This document shows positions 36,305 through 45,311 of a DNA stretch of 64,000 nucleotides, in pieces. A model generated the notes under the pieces. It ran no database searches, had not been told where the DNA came from, and worked only from the letters and a program-made list of their open reading frames with translations. Location of the stretch: positions 3,191,501 through 3,255,500 of the forward strand of contig NZ_CP023317.1 in NCBI RefSeq assembly GCF_009497655.1. Reading direction: 5' to 3'. The stretch's first letter is position 1. Every line of letters starts with the position of its first letter. Made by a program: the position numbers and the translations under genes. Origin of the DNA: Priestia megaterium. Lineage in GTDB: Bacteria > Bacillota > Bacilli > Bacillales > Bacillaceae_H.

Positions 36305-37237
36305 TTATTTATGAGTAACTTTAAGAGCCTTGACCGCTTGTTTAGCCGCTTCTGCAATCAGTTTATCATGATACTCCGCATCTTTTTCCGTACGATCGGA
36401 AAGGATCGCAAGAACAATTGGATCTCCGTTTGGCGGCCAAAGAATGGCAATATCATTTCGCGTCGCGTAGGAGCCTGCGCCTGTCTTATCGGCTACTTCC
36501 CAGCTTTTTGGCACGCCCGCTCGTATCAAGGCATCCCCTGTCGTATTTCGTTTCATCCAATCCGTTAAAAGTGCACGTTTGTCTTCAGGAAGTGCCTGTC
36601 CAAGTACATACGTTTGAAGGCTTGCAGCAAGTGCTCTTGGTGTACTTGTATCGTGGGTTTCTCCTGGATTCACTTCATTTAAATCGGGCTCAAACCGCTC
36701 AGGCAGCGTTACATCGTCTCCTATGTTTTCTAAAGCTTCTTTAAATCCGTCCGGTCCGCCCAGCTGCTGCAGAATTAAATTCCCTGCCGTATTGTCGCTG
36801 TAGCGAAGCGATGCATCCGCGAGTTCTTTAAGAGTCATGCCTGTATCCACGTGTTTTTCTGTAATAGGGTTATAGTTCACAAGGTCATCGCGCGTATAAA
36901 AGATTCGCTCGTTGAGATCTTCAATTGATTTCTGCTGTAAAAGTGCACCGACAGCAAGCGCTTTATGAGTAGACGTATAAGCAAAACGCTCGTCCGGGTG
37001 ATACGTTACCGTTTTATTTGTACCGGTATCTAATGCATAAATGCCAAGATTCGCATCATATTTTTCTTCAAGCTTAGCAAACTCTCGATCACTTTTAGTT
37101 TCTTGTTTTTGACACTTCACCGTTTCAGCCTGTACTCCGCTGCTTGAAAAGCCTACAACCGCCGCGCATGATAGAGCCAGTGCAGGCATCATTTTTTTAA
37201 GCTTTGAAGTGTAAAACATCTCTTTCCATCTCTTCAT
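36305..37237 (-). CDS. Class A beta-lactamase
   Basis: 310 residues. Sec signal peptide with likely signal peptidase I cleavage after GVQA; LALSC upstream is a poor lipobox. All class A motifs are present: S70-x-x-K as STHK, SDN as YSDN, the omega loop E166 in RFEPDLNE and KTG in DKTGAG. It hydrolyses penicillins in the cell wall space. No BlaI/BlaR1 regulators lie beside it, unlike the inducible B. licheniformis system. It is followed on the same strand by the excalibur gene. Confidence 0.94.
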   Translation of the reverse strand: MKRWKEMFYTSKLKKMMPALALSCAAVVGFSSSGVQAETVKCQKQETKSDREFAKLEEKYDANLGIYALDTGTNKTVTYHPDERFAYTSTHKALAVGALLQQKSIEDLNERIFYTRDDLVNYNPITEKHVDTGMTLKELADASLRYSDNTAGNLILQQLGGPDGFKEALENIGDDVTLPERFEPDLNEVNPGETHDTSTPRALAASLQTYVLGQALPEDKRALLTDWMKRNTTGDALIRAGVPKSWEVADKTGAGSYATRNDIAILWPPNGDPIVLAILSDRTEKDAEYHDKLIAEAAKQAVKALKVTHK

Positions 37238-37408
37238 TACCTTTCAACACCTTTCCAAAAAGTATTTAGTATGTAGTCTCTTAGGTAGAGGTTACCAACA
37301 ATTCTATTTTATCAATTGTTTACTCTCACAAACATGATAGTTTTATCACATTTATATAATAAAGTACCCGATAATGAAGAATAACTAGCATACCACCTAT
37401 TAATAAAT

Positions 37409-37954
37409 TTAAAATACCGGCGGCGTAACGGAAAATAAAATAACGGCTTTCTCATCAAACGGATTGTCCCATTTGTGCTTAAGATGCGAAGGGATTTTGA
37501 CGCTATCTTCTTTTTCTAGCACGTATACTTCCTCGTCCAAATACACTTTAATTTTTCCTTCTAAAACGTATGCCACTTCCTCCCCTTTATGCGCTAAAGG
37601 AGTTTCAGATGAAGACATCATGGGAGGGACTTCCATAATCGCCGTAGCTAGATTTCCAGTAAAATCTGGTGATACTAGCGAATACGTTAACTCTTTTACC
37701 TTCATCGTTTTACGCTCGTTTGACCGTACGACTAAATGAGAGGTATTTATGTCTTCAAGCAAAAAGCTAAAAGTAGGCACGTCGAGGCATTTAGCTAAAA
37801 TCTTAAGCGTTGAAATAGACGGATTAGCTAACCCTCGTTCAATTTGACTTAGCATAGACGGCGTGACATCCGCTAATTTTGCTAATTCACGACTGCTTAG
37901 TCCCTTTTCTTTTCGAAATTTCTCTACTTTTTTTCCAATATCTATGTTTTCCAT
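37409..37954 (-). CDS. XRE-family regulator with cupin domain
   Basis: 181 residues. N-terminal HTH (KVEKFRKEKGLSSRELAKLADVTPSMLSQIERGLANPSISTL), then a linker and a C-terminal cupin_2 domain (APLAHKGEEVAYVLEGKIKVYLDEEVYVLEKEDSVKIP). Such proteins sense small ligands via the cupin. Divergent from the LysE exporter at 38092, which is its likely target, with AT-rich palindromic DNA between. Confidence 0.9.
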   Translation of the reverse strand: MENIDIGKKVEKFRKEKGLSSRELAKLADVTPSMLSQIERGLANPSISTLKILAKCLDVPTFSFLLEDINTSHLVVRSNERKTMKVKELTYSLVSPDFTGNLATAIMEVPPMMSSSETPLAHKGEEVAYVLEGKIKVYLDEEVYVLEKEDSVKIPSHLKHKWDNPFDEKAVILFSVTPPVF

Positions 37955-37986
37955 GATGATTCCTCCGTAAAAGATGTTTAATTATA

Positions 37987-38006
37987 TTTAATTTTATTAA
38001 ATTAAA
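37987..38006. promoter_or_regulatory. Palindrome between XRE-cupin and LysE genes
   Basis: TTTAATTT-TATT-AAATTAAA, within a run of TTTAAT/ATTAAA repeats between the divergent genes. Confidence 0.5.
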
Positions 38007-38091
38007 CTTAATAAACTGAGTTAAGTGTGTTAAATTATATTTAATAAATAAAGTATATTTTAATTTTATCACAGCGAGGAGGAAGAAAAAA

Positions 38092-38709
38092 ATGAATGAC
38101 ATCTTGACCTTTTTGGTTCTTACATTGTTTGTTATTATGAGCCCTGGTATCGATACCGCCCTTATCACGAAACGAACGATGGCAGACGGACAAACGGGCG
38201 GCTATAAAATGGCATTAGGCTTAGCGAGCGGCTCTTTAGTTCATACGCTCGCCGCCACGTTTGGCTTATCGGCTCTTCTCCTTCAGTCAGCTTTGGCATT
38301 TGAAATCGTAAAATACGCAGGAGCCATTTACTTAATGTACTTAGGCATCTCGGCCTTCCTTTCTAAAAAAAGCAATGCATCTTCTTCTGTAAAAGAGGAA
38401 AAGTCAAAAGAAACATCCGCTTTTCGTCAAGGCCTTGTCTCAAATGTACTTAATCCAAAAGTAGCCGTGTTTTTCTTAACTTTTTTACCTCAATTTGTTC
38501 AAAGCGATCAAAACGTAACGCTTCAATTGCTTCTTATGGGAATAACGTATACGATCCTGGCTATCACGTGGTTTTTCGTATTCGTCTTTTTTATTAACTA
38601 TTTACGAAAATGGCTTACAACACCTAGCGTGCAGCGCTTTATGGATAAAGCAACGGGCGTCGTGTTAATCGGGTTTGGATTAAAGCTCGCTTTTGAAAAA
38701 CATAAATAA
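38092..38709 (+). CDS. LysE/RhtB-family amino acid exporter
   Basis: 205 residues, about six TM helices. Family pattern: N-terminal FLVLTLFVIMSPGIDTALITKRTMADGQTGGYKMALGLASGSLVH, YAGAIYLMYLGISAF and a middle loop FRQGLVSNVLNPKVAVFFLTFLPQFVQ. ATG after GCGAGGAGGAAGAAAAAA. Members export lysine, threonine or homoserine lactones. Probably controlled by the divergent XRE-cupin regulator. Confidence 0.9.
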   Translation: MNDILTFLVLTLFVIMSPGIDTALITKRTMADGQTGGYKMALGLASGSLVHTLAATFGLSALLLQSALAFEIVKYAGAIYLMYLGISAFLSKKSNASSSVKEEKSKETSAFRQGLVSNVLNPKVAVFFLTFLPQFVQSDQNVTLQLLLMGITYTILAITWFFVFVFFINYLRKWLTTPSVQRFMDKATGVVLIGFGLKLAFEKHK

Positions 38710-38715
38710 CAAAAA

Positions 38716-38955
38716 TAAGTTAGTTGAAGAAAGTTCCGAACGAGTTTGATTTTTGATGGAGAATCAAACTCGTTCGGATTTTTTTATTAATAGGGTAAAT
38801 GCAGGTGCTTCTAGCCGTTGATTGAAGGGCAAGGCGAAGACTCCTGCAGGAAAAGCGGAATAGATGAGCCCCCGCAGGAGCGCAAGCGACGAGGAGGCTC
38901 ATCGGCCGTCTGCGGAAAGCGAAGTCTTGCACGGAAATCAACAGACGTGTAACAA
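38716..38955 (+). repeat. Composite structured repeat, copy B
   Basis: Module 1 (38716-38790): AGTTAGTTGAAGAAAG lead, then TCCGAACGAGTTTGATT / AATCAAACTCGTTCGGA hairpin and T7, which also terminates the LysE gene. Module 2 (38817-38942): outer helix GTTGATT/AATCAAC; CTCCTGC (38841-38847) with GCAGGAG (38874-38880); GATGAGCC (38863-38870) with GGCTCATC (38896-38903); AAGACT/AGTCTT. Compared with copy A, the outer helix and the GATGAG helix carry paired substitutions that keep pairing. Confidence 0.9.
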
Positions 38956-38974
38956 GCAATTCATACTCAATCAT

Positions 38975-39301
38975 TTATCTCAATTGTTGTTTATGCACGT
39001 CAGGTTCATAGAGATAGACTTTAAGATCAAGTCTTCCATCCGAAGAAACGAGTATTCCTTCCGCTTCGAGTGAAAGTTTTTGGACAACATGCATTTCTTC
39101 ATCTTTAAATCCAATTTCTCCTTTGGAATTGATGACTCGGTGCCAAGGAAGATTATGTTTCTTACTCATTGAGTGCAGTACTCGTACAACTTGTCTTGCA
39201 CCTCGAGGGCTTCCAGCCAGGCGGGCAATTTGTCCGTATGTCATGACTTTCCCATGAGGAATTTGTTTAATAAGTGCTACTGTTCGCTCTGTAAAACTCA
39301 T
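38975..39301 (-). CDS. Alkyltransferase-like (ATL) protein of the MGMT family
   Basis: 108 residues from the ATG at 39301, after AAAGGAGGGGCAGC; the longer frame upstream has no site. It has the Ada/MGMT DNA-binding part TERTVALIKQIPHGKVMTYGQIARLAGSPRGARQVVRVLH, but the active site PCHR is PWHR (NLPWHRVI), with Trp in place of the methyl-accepting Cys. ATL proteins bind O6-alkylguanine and hand the lesion to nucleotide excision repair instead of repairing it themselves. Confidence 0.9.
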   Translation of the reverse strand: MSFTERTVALIKQIPHGKVMTYGQIARLAGSPRGARQVVRVLHSMSKKHNLPWHRVINSKGEIGFKDEEMHVVQKLSLEAEGILVSSDGRLDLKVYLYEPDVHKQQLR

Positions 39302-39646
39302 GCTGCCCCTCCTTTTATTCTTTAGTACAACATTACCATAATTAATAAACAGTGAAGTAATCACTCGATTTTTCTTCAGCAACATTATAAGATAATACAT
39401 AAGAAGTACGCTCATCATTGTGCAACATTCTTCAGGTAAATGCTTGTATTTCCTATTCTTCAACTAGCAAATCTTTGCGCGAGTGGCAGCTTATCCCTTA
39501 TTTATGACACTGTGATTATAAAAACGTTACAGAAATCAACACAGCAAAGTACGTAGAAGCGTTACGTGATAAGATAAACAGTAGATACTAGTACAATTTC
39601 AAATTGATGCTGACGAATAAGTAATCATTTAAAAAGTGGTGAGAAA
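39302..39646. other. Intergenic region, nothing recognised
   Basis: Divergent gap between the ATL gene and the HTH protein. No hairpin with a T-run, no ORF with a ribosome-binding site. Confidence 0.5.
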
Positions 39647-40198
39647 ATGACAAAATGGCTTAGTGTAAAAGAATTATCTGAAGAAACGAGTATTCCTACT
39701 TCAACTATCAGAAGATACATAGATAAATTCGAAGATTTCTTTATACAAAAAGAAGATCATCGACCAAAACAATATGAAGCTGCAGCTGCGACCGTTTTAC
39801 TGAAAATTAAGCAGCTTTATGATGAAGGCTGTCAAGCAGAAGAAATCAATGAAGCGCTGCAAAAAGAATTCTCTTTGACTACAAGCGAGGATCAAGCTGC
39901 CGTGTCTCTAGACGAAGACAAAGAGGACACAGAGAACACAGCAGAAGCCGATGACCAGCCCGAAGCCGATGACCAGCAGCCGACACCTCCCGAACAGCCG
40001 GTACAGCCTTCACCCCAACAAGAGCCTGATACAAAACAAATTCTTCAGGAAAAAGATAAGCAGCTTATTCAATCTTTGCGTAAAAGTCTGCGTGAACAGC
40101 AGGCCATTTCAGAATTAGTAGAAGCTTCAAAAGAAAGCAGCGTAGTAGGTAAAAAGAGATCGATTTTAAAACGGTTATTCAAACGAAAAAAGGACTAA
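39647..40198 (+). CDS. MerR-like HTH protein with acidic Pro/Gln linker
   Basis: 183 residues; ATG after GTGGTGAGAAA. N-terminal helix-turn-helix of MerR/excisionase type (WLSVKELSEETSIPTSTIRRYIDKFEDFF, about 1-75). From about 88 to 130 the chain is disordered, rich in Asp, Glu, Pro and Gln, with a duplicated EADDQ. A charged coiled coil (about 130-165) and a very basic tail KRSILKRLFKRKKD follow. The layout resembles chromosome-associated HTH/coiled-coil proteins such as RacA, but the identity is not established. Confidence 0.7.
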   Translation: MTKWLSVKELSEETSIPTSTIRRYIDKFEDFFIQKEDHRPKQYEAAAATVLLKIKQLYDEGCQAEEINEALQKEFSLTTSEDQAAVSLDEDKEDTENTAEADDQPEADDQQPTPPEQPVQPSPQQEPDTKQILQEKDKQLIQSLRKSLREQQAISELVEASKESSVVGKKRSILKRLFKRKKD

Positions 40199-40230
40199 GC
40201 TTGTATACGAGCCTAGGTTAAAAAACACCT

Positions 40231-41115
40231 TTATTTCTGGTCATGGAATTTATGTAAAACAAAGTTTCTAAACTGTTTAACAGCCGGCGATAGATATCTT
40301 CCTTCAATCCATGCTAGTCCAATTACTCGGTGGCAGTTGGCTTTAGCTAATGGGATTTTCACTATTTTGCTTTGATCTATTCCGTGTAAATCTGGAAGGA
40401 TAGAAATTCCTAAGCCGGCTCCTACTAGTCCTGCTACGGTATCAGCTTCCTCTCCTTCAAACATGATGTGAGGCATTCTTCCTGACTCTTCAAATAACTG
40501 CTCAAACGTAAGACGAAGAGAAAAGCCTTCTTTTAAGTGAATAAATGATTCCTCAGCAATTTCTTCTAGTGCAATACATTCACGATCAGCATACCGGTGA
40601 TTTTTCGGTACGATTACAAACAGCTCTTCACTCCAAAGATGCTGCCATTTAATGAACGATTTCTCTTCCATCGGCGCAATCAAACAAAGATCCAGTTCGC
40701 CGAGCTCCAGCTGTTCAAGGAGCACGTGCGAAGGACTTTGCCTCAGTTGAAAATTCACCTTAGGATATAAACTGCGAAACGAAGCGATTAAATCTGGAAT
40801 CAAATCCGTGCTGAGCGTATGTAAAAATCCAAGTGACACCTGCCCTTTTTCAGGATCTAGCAGCGCTTGAATTTCCTCTTGTCCTTTATCAAATTCTTTC
40901 ATTATGTTATCTACACGCTTTAAAAAAACTTTACCATATTGATTTAATATAATGGAACGTCCTTGCCGGTCAAATAGCGGTGCTCCTACTTCCTCTTCAA
41001 AACGAGCGATTGAACGACTGAGCGCAGGCTGCGTAATTAACAGCTCTTCTGCTGCGCGCGTCATATGCTGCGTACGTGCTAGCGTTTGAAAATATTTAAA
41101 CTGCTGCCATTCCAC
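40231..41115 (-). CDS. LysR-family transcriptional regulator
   Basis: 294 residues from the GTG at 41115, after AAGGAGATGGTACAAA; a longer frame upstream is not needed. HTH: MEWQQFKYFQTLARTQHMTRAAEELLITQPALSRS... then a substrate domain starting GQVSLGFLHTLSTDLIPDLI. Divergent from the MFS exporter with its short leader ORF, whose expression it probably controls. Confidence 0.9.
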   Translation of the reverse strand: MEWQQFKYFQTLARTQHMTRAAEELLITQPALSRSIARFEEEVGAPLFDRQGRSIILNQYGKVFLKRVDNIMKEFDKGQEEIQALLDPEKGQVSLGFLHTLSTDLIPDLIASFRSLYPKVNFQLRQSPSHVLLEQLELGELDLCLIAPMEEKSFIKWQHLWSEELFVIVPKNHRYADRECIALEEIAEESFIHLKEGFSLRLTFEQLFEESGRMPHIMFEGEEADTVAGLVGAGLGISILPDLHGIDQSKIVKIPLAKANCHRVIGLAWIEGRYLSPAVKQFRNFVLHKFHDQK

Positions 41116-41324
41116 TTTGTACCATCTCCTTATCAAGCGGCTCTACTCATTACATAGATGTATGAAAAATATGATTATAATGAATTATACATTATAAATA
41201 GCAGGTGTTACGATAAAAAATGGAAACATACTCGAGGATGTTTTTAGTTTCTTTTAACGACTGCTGTATACAGCTCCTACAAAATTTTATAATCATCATT
41301 TTCTAGCAGAAAGAAGGATTTGTT

Positions 41325-41372
41325 ATGAAACGTATCGTACATCTGAGAAAGCGTAAGCTGGTTGCTCTATGA
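41325..41372 (+). CDS. Candidate 15-codon leader peptide of the MFS exporter
   Basis: ATG after AGAAAGAAGGATTTGTT opens MKRIVHLRKRKLVAL and stops with TGA overlapping the MFS start codon (ATGA). The peptide is strongly basic. The MFS gene has no good ribosome-binding site of its own, so translation would depend on this ORF by coupling. Similar basic leader ORFs exist before drug efflux genes. Expression is inferred. Confidence 0.5.
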   Translation: MKRIVHLRKRKLVAL

Positions 41373-42586
41373 GTTACATAAAAAAAGGAACGCCCGTTTT
41401 TCGCAAAACGAGCTTTGCATTTTTTGCAGCCGGGTTCAATACATTTGCGATTTTATACTGCGCACAGCCTTTAATGCTGGCGTTCACAAAAGAATTTCAT
41501 ATTTCTCCAACAACTTCTAGCCTATCACTTTCCGTTACAACCATAGCTTTGGCTATTAGTATGCTTATTTTCGGTTCGCTATCGGAAGTTTGGGGAAGAA
41601 AGCCTGTCATGGTCTATTCCATGCTTGCCGCTTCTTTATTATGCCTGTTGACTGCATGGAGCCCTACTTTTCATATTCTGCTATTTTTCCGAATAATGGT
41701 AGGAATTACACTAGCCGGTCTACCTTCAGTGGCAATGGCTTATTTAGGGGAAGAAATCGAAGCTAAAAGCCTTGGTTCAGCAATGGGCCTCTATATAAGC
41801 GGCAATGCAATTGGCGCCGTTGGCGGAAGAGTGATTTCCGGAACGCTTAGTGAGTATTTCGGCTGGCACGGTGCAATAGCAGGAATTGGTATTATAAGTA
41901 TAGCAGCGACCGTTATCTTTTGGATTAGCCTCCCTCCTTCACAGCACTTTCAATCTCGTAAATTAGAAGTTGGAAAGTTAGGGAAATCGTTACTTGATCA
42001 TCTTAAAGATCCGAGGTTAGTTTGTTTATATGGCTTAGGATTTTTGTTGTTAGGCAGCAACGTCGCCTTATTTAACTATATTGGGTATGTACTAACGGCT
42101 CCACCTTATTCCTTAAGCCAAACGATTGTCAGCTGGGTCTTTTTAATTCTTATTATCGGAATGTTTAGTTCGGTGTGGACCGGCAGACTGGTAGACCGCT
42201 ACGGAAAACAAAAAATACTTATGATCAACCTTTCGATTACGCTAGCTGGTGTGATTTTAACGTTAGATCCTGCTTTACTTGCTAAAGTAGCTGGCTTGGG
42301 CTTGTTTACGTTTGGGTTTTTCGGCAGCCATTCGATTGCCAGCAGCTGGGTAGGTCAGCGCGCTTTAACAAATAAAGCTCAGGCTTCTTCACTTTATTTG
42401 TTTCTATATTACACGGGGTCAAGCGTAGGCGGAACGCTCGGAGGAGTCTTTTGGTCGATGTTCGGCTGGAAAGGCCTTATTTGTATGATTATTGTTTTTT
42501 TACTGATTGCTTTTATCCTTTCCGGTTTTCTTTTAAAAAGCTCAGTAAAGGCAAGACGCGTTACAAATGTTAAGGAAAGTTATTAA
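41369..42586 (+). CDS. MFS transporter, YnfM/arabinose-efflux-like
   Basis: 405 residues, twelve TM helices. MFS motif A-like sequences appear as FGSLSEVWGRKPVM (after TM2) and SVWTGRLVDRYGKQKIL (second half). YCAQPLMLAFTKEFHISPTTSSLSLSVTT near the start is typical of the YnfM group. It probably exports a drug or metabolite under control of the divergent LysR. Its start codon overlaps the stop of a short leader ORF. Confidence 0.88.
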   Translation: MSYIKKGTPVFRKTSFAFFAAGFNTFAILYCAQPLMLAFTKEFHISPTTSSLSLSVTTIALAISMLIFGSLSEVWGRKPVMVYSMLAASLLCLLTAWSPTFHILLFFRIMVGITLAGLPSVAMAYLGEEIEAKSLGSAMGLYISGNAIGAVGGRVISGTLSEYFGWHGAIAGIGIISIAATVIFWISLPPSQHFQSRKLEVGKLGKSLLDHLKDPRLVCLYGLGFLLLGSNVALFNYIGYVLTAPPYSLSQTIVSWVFLILIIGMFSSVWTGRLVDRYGKQKILMINLSITLAGVILTLDPALLAKVAGLGLFTFGFFGSHSIASSWVGQRALTNKAQASSLYLFLYYTGSSVGGTLGGVFWSMFGWKGLICMIIVFLLIAFILSGFLLKSSVKARRVTNVKESY

Positions 42587-42640
42587 ATGAAGGAAAGCTA
42601 ATTGGGATGTCCTATTATCTAGATCAAGAAGTAGAAAAAT

Positions 42641-42681
42641 ACACATCAAAAAAGACCCCCTAAAAAAGGTCTTTTTTGATG
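42641..42681 (+). terminator. Terminator of the MFS gene
   Basis: CATCAAAAAAGACC ... GGTCTTTTTTGATG. Confidence 0.88.
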
Positions 42682-42801
42682 CAGTCATTATGTAACTATT
42701 TATATTACTTATTTATCCTAAATCCTACTTACCTCTTGCAGTTGATTCTTTTGCGCACATTTCACCATTTAATACAAGATGAATTTATAAACAAGCAAGT
42801 T

Positions 42802-43377
42802 TTAGAAAATTACAATTGCCGAATAAATAAGCAACACGCACATTATTACATTTATTTTTTTATCATATTTTGCAAATAGTTTTTTAAATACAGAACCAAA
42901 TGCAGTCCACAGTAGCAATGCGGTGCACCCTATAAATATCGTTAGACACACCAAAAAGAGTACAGCTGGTTTTGAATTAGCATAAGGGAGCACAAAAGTT
43001 GTCATGGCCGTTAAAAAATACAAAATACTTTTTACATTGAGAATTTGAAAAAACAGCCCCGAAAAAAAAGAAGAATGTGTACAGGAATCATCCTCTTTTT
43101 TCTTCTTAGAAAAAGCCATTTGCCATGCTAGGTAAACTAAATAGGCCGCACCAACGATCTTAAAGTAAGGTTCTACCATTGGTATCCACTGATACAGACT
43201 TGTTGCTAATAATGCAGTTACTACACCTAGAATAATAAACCCCAACATAATTCCACCGCTGAAGCGTAGGGATCTTCTGAATCCAAACCTTCTCCCTTCG
43301 TTCATTACCAAGATATTACTTGGGCCTGGAGTAAAAGATGTAATAATTAAATAGGAAAGGAATGCTGTAAAATTCAT
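42802..43377 (-). CDS. LysE/RhtB-family amino acid exporter
   Basis: 191 residues; ATG after GAGGAGAAATTAACTAT. Features: TSFTPGPSNILVMNEGRRFGFRRSLRFSGGIMLG, GAAYLVYLAWQMAFSKKK and FQILNVKSILYFLTAMTTFVLP. About six TM helices. The divergent LysR gene at 43517 is the likely regulator, an ArgP-like arrangement. Confidence 0.9.
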   Translation of the reverse strand: MNFTAFLSYLIITSFTPGPSNILVMNEGRRFGFRRSLRFSGGIMLGFIILGVVTALLATSLYQWIPMVEPYFKIVGAAYLVYLAWQMAFSKKKKEDDSCTHSSFFSGLFFQILNVKSILYFLTAMTTFVLPYANSKPAVLFLVCLTIFIGCTALLLWTAFGSVFKKLFAKYDKKINVIMCVLLIYSAIVIF

Positions 43378-43516
43378 ATAGTTAATTTCTCCTCTTACTA
43401 AAAAATTGTTGAATGAGTTACGTGCTTCATTGTAATATAAGCCTATCTATCGGTAAAATTGAAATAACAAATAACTACTATCGTTTTTTTAAATAGATAA
43501 GAGGAGTTTATGACCA

Positions 43517-44389
43517 ATGGAGATACGACAATTTACTACGTTTCGAACGATTATCGATGTGGGGAGCTATACAAATGCGGCTCTAAAATTAGGCTATACT
43601 CAGTCAACTATCACTTCTCATATTAAAGCATTAGAACGCGAAGTTGGCGGAGAGTTATTCACTTATACTAAACGAGAGTTAAAATTGACTGCTCTAGGAA
43701 AAGAATTAATACCTTTAACCGACGAACTGTTATATACGTATAAACGTATATCTCATCTGAAAACTCATAATAAGGTCAGCGGCGAGCTGAAAATTGCTGC
43801 ACCTGAGTCCCTAACTATTTCAAGATTAGGACCTATTCTAAAAAAATATTCAACTAAGTATCCCGATGTTAAGGTTATATTAAGCAATGGAACTTGCGGG
43901 CAAAATCAAACAGATCTTATGAGCGGAGATGTTGATGTTGCGTTTATGGTTTGGCCAAAATTAGAAGCAGATAATTTCATTCATCATGAGTTGCATAAAG
44001 AAGAAATTGTTTTAATTACAAGCCCGGATAAAAATCAGCACTTTGATGATTATAAAACCGATAGAACTACTGACTTCTTTATAACAAACGAAGAGGGATG
44101 CAGTTATCGTTCGATGTTTGAAAAGTATCTGGCTGCTCATAAACTGCCTAAATTTCAAACAATGGAGCTATGGAGTTTAGAAGCAATCAAACAGTCGGTA
44201 ATGAGCGGATTAGGGTTTTCTGTACTTCCTTATATCACCGTAAAAAATGAGGTTGAAAAAGGATTATTAAACATTCTTGAACACAATGAACAATTTGTGC
44301 CCTTTTACTCGCATCTACTCGTCAAGTCAAAAAAGTGGCAATCTCCTGCTGTTGAAAAATTTATTGAGTTAACTCTAGAATCCGTATAA
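43517..44389 (+). CDS. LysR-family transcriptional regulator
   Basis: 290 residues; ATG after GAGGAGTTTATGACCA. HTH: FTTFRTIIDVGSYTNAALKLGYTQSTITSHIKALEREVGG; ligand domain from about 88 (GELKIAAPESLTISRLGPILKKY). Adjacent and divergent to the LysE exporter at 42802. Confidence 0.9.
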   Translation: MEIRQFTTFRTIIDVGSYTNAALKLGYTQSTITSHIKALEREVGGELFTYTKRELKLTALGKELIPLTDELLYTYKRISHLKTHNKVSGELKIAAPESLTISRLGPILKKYSTKYPDVKVILSNGTCGQNQTDLMSGDVDVAFMVWPKLEADNFIHHELHKEEIVLITSPDKNQHFDDYKTDRTTDFFITNEEGCSYRSMFEKYLAAHKLPKFQTMELWSLEAIKQSVMSGLGFSVLPYITVKNEVEKGLLNILEHNEQFVPFYSHLLVKSKKWQSPAVEKFIELTLESV

Positions 44390-44425
44390 ACACGGCCTCG
44401 ATAAAAATTAATAAACTTTTTTGCA

Positions 44426-44477
44426 TACAAAACTGCCCCTCCAGTTGTCAGTCATTCTAATTAGAGGGGCCAGTTTT
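44426..44477 (+). terminator. Terminator of the LysR gene
   Basis: AACTGCCCCTC ... GAGGGGCCAGTTTTTTT with a one-base bulge. Confidence 0.8.
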
Positions 44478-44479
44478 TT

Positions 44480-44712
44480 TATCACAGCACATACTCGAAA
44501 CCAAGTTAAAAGTGGTAAATTTCTAGATGAATACAAGCCGTTTTTATATAATGATACGTGGAACGAACTGATGCCAATCTATGACCTAAGTTTACTGTCT
44601 ACTTGCTATCAATAGCGTTCGTGTTAGCTATAGGTGTATTTTGGCAAGGCTATTTTATTAAAAACCTGACTGCAAAACACATTCTTTATTGTATGTACCC
44701 CTTTAAAGTAAC
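44480..44712 (+). pseudogene. Possible decayed coding remnant
   Basis: Two neighbouring plus-strand frames look protein-like, KSGKFLDEYKPFLYNDTWNEL and then AFVLAIGVFWQGYFIKNLTA, broken by stops and with no start or ribosome-binding site. They could be the relic of a membrane protein gene. The composition alone is weak evidence. Confidence 0.25.
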
Positions 44713-44717
44713 CTTTT

Positions 44718-45107
44718 TTAGAGTTTAACTCTTTCTACTAACTGCAGCAATTCTTCATTTGGTCCGTGAAATAAAATCATACGTCCGCCTTCAAGCGTTG
44801 GCTGAGGCTCAGATGATAAAAATTCAATTCCTTTGCTCTTATAATGTTGAATCGCCTTATTTATATCCTCTACCGTAAAGGCAAGATGGTTAACAATCCC
44901 GCTTTTGTTGTATTCGCCAATTGGATCAATATCTCGAATGAGCTCAATTTCGATCCCCGGCTGTTCTTCAAGATACAAAAAAGCCATCTCTCTTTTTTCG
45001 GTAGATCCTTGAAGGCGAACTTTAAAGCCAAACATATCACAGTAGTAGTGAATCGTCTCATCCATATTTCCAACAATAATTGCTGTATGCTCCATTTTTT
45101 TAATCAT
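44718..45107 (-). CDS. VOC (glyoxalase/bleomycin-resistance) family protein
   Basis: 129 residues from the ATG at 45107, after AGGGAGAAGATCG. A vicinal oxygen chelate fold with two beta-alpha-beta-beta-beta halves: MEHTAIIVGNMDETIHYYCDMFGFKVRLQ and VNHLAFTVEDINKAIQHYKSKGIEFLSS. Metal ligands are plausible (His4-type, Glu near IEIELIRD, His in NHLAF, and Glu in EELLQLVE). It may be a lyase or isomerase; substrate unknown. Confidence 0.85.
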   Translation of the reverse strand: MIKKMEHTAIIVGNMDETIHYYCDMFGFKVRLQGSTEKREMAFLYLEEQPGIEIELIRDIDPIGEYNKSGIVNHLAFTVEDINKAIQHYKSKGIEFLSSEPQPTLEGGRMILFHGPNEELLQLVERVKL

Positions 45108-45263
45108 CGATCTTCTCCCTTTCCCCGTATTTAGTAAGTACAAGTAAACTATACCGCAATTTAGGCAATATGTATTTCCATATACCTTGAATCCTGATAC
45201 TATGGTTAAAAAAATTCAAGCACTCTATCAATGAGTCGGCTATGAGTTGAAAAATAACAAACA

Positions 45264-45293
45264 AAAAAACAAACCTCATTGGTTTGTTTTGGT
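45264..45293 (-). terminator. Terminator of rnpB
   Basis: Minus strand AACAAACC - AATGA - GGTTTGTT followed by TTTTTG. Confidence 0.88.
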
Positions 45294-45311
45294 TACGTAT
45301 TTTATAGTCAG

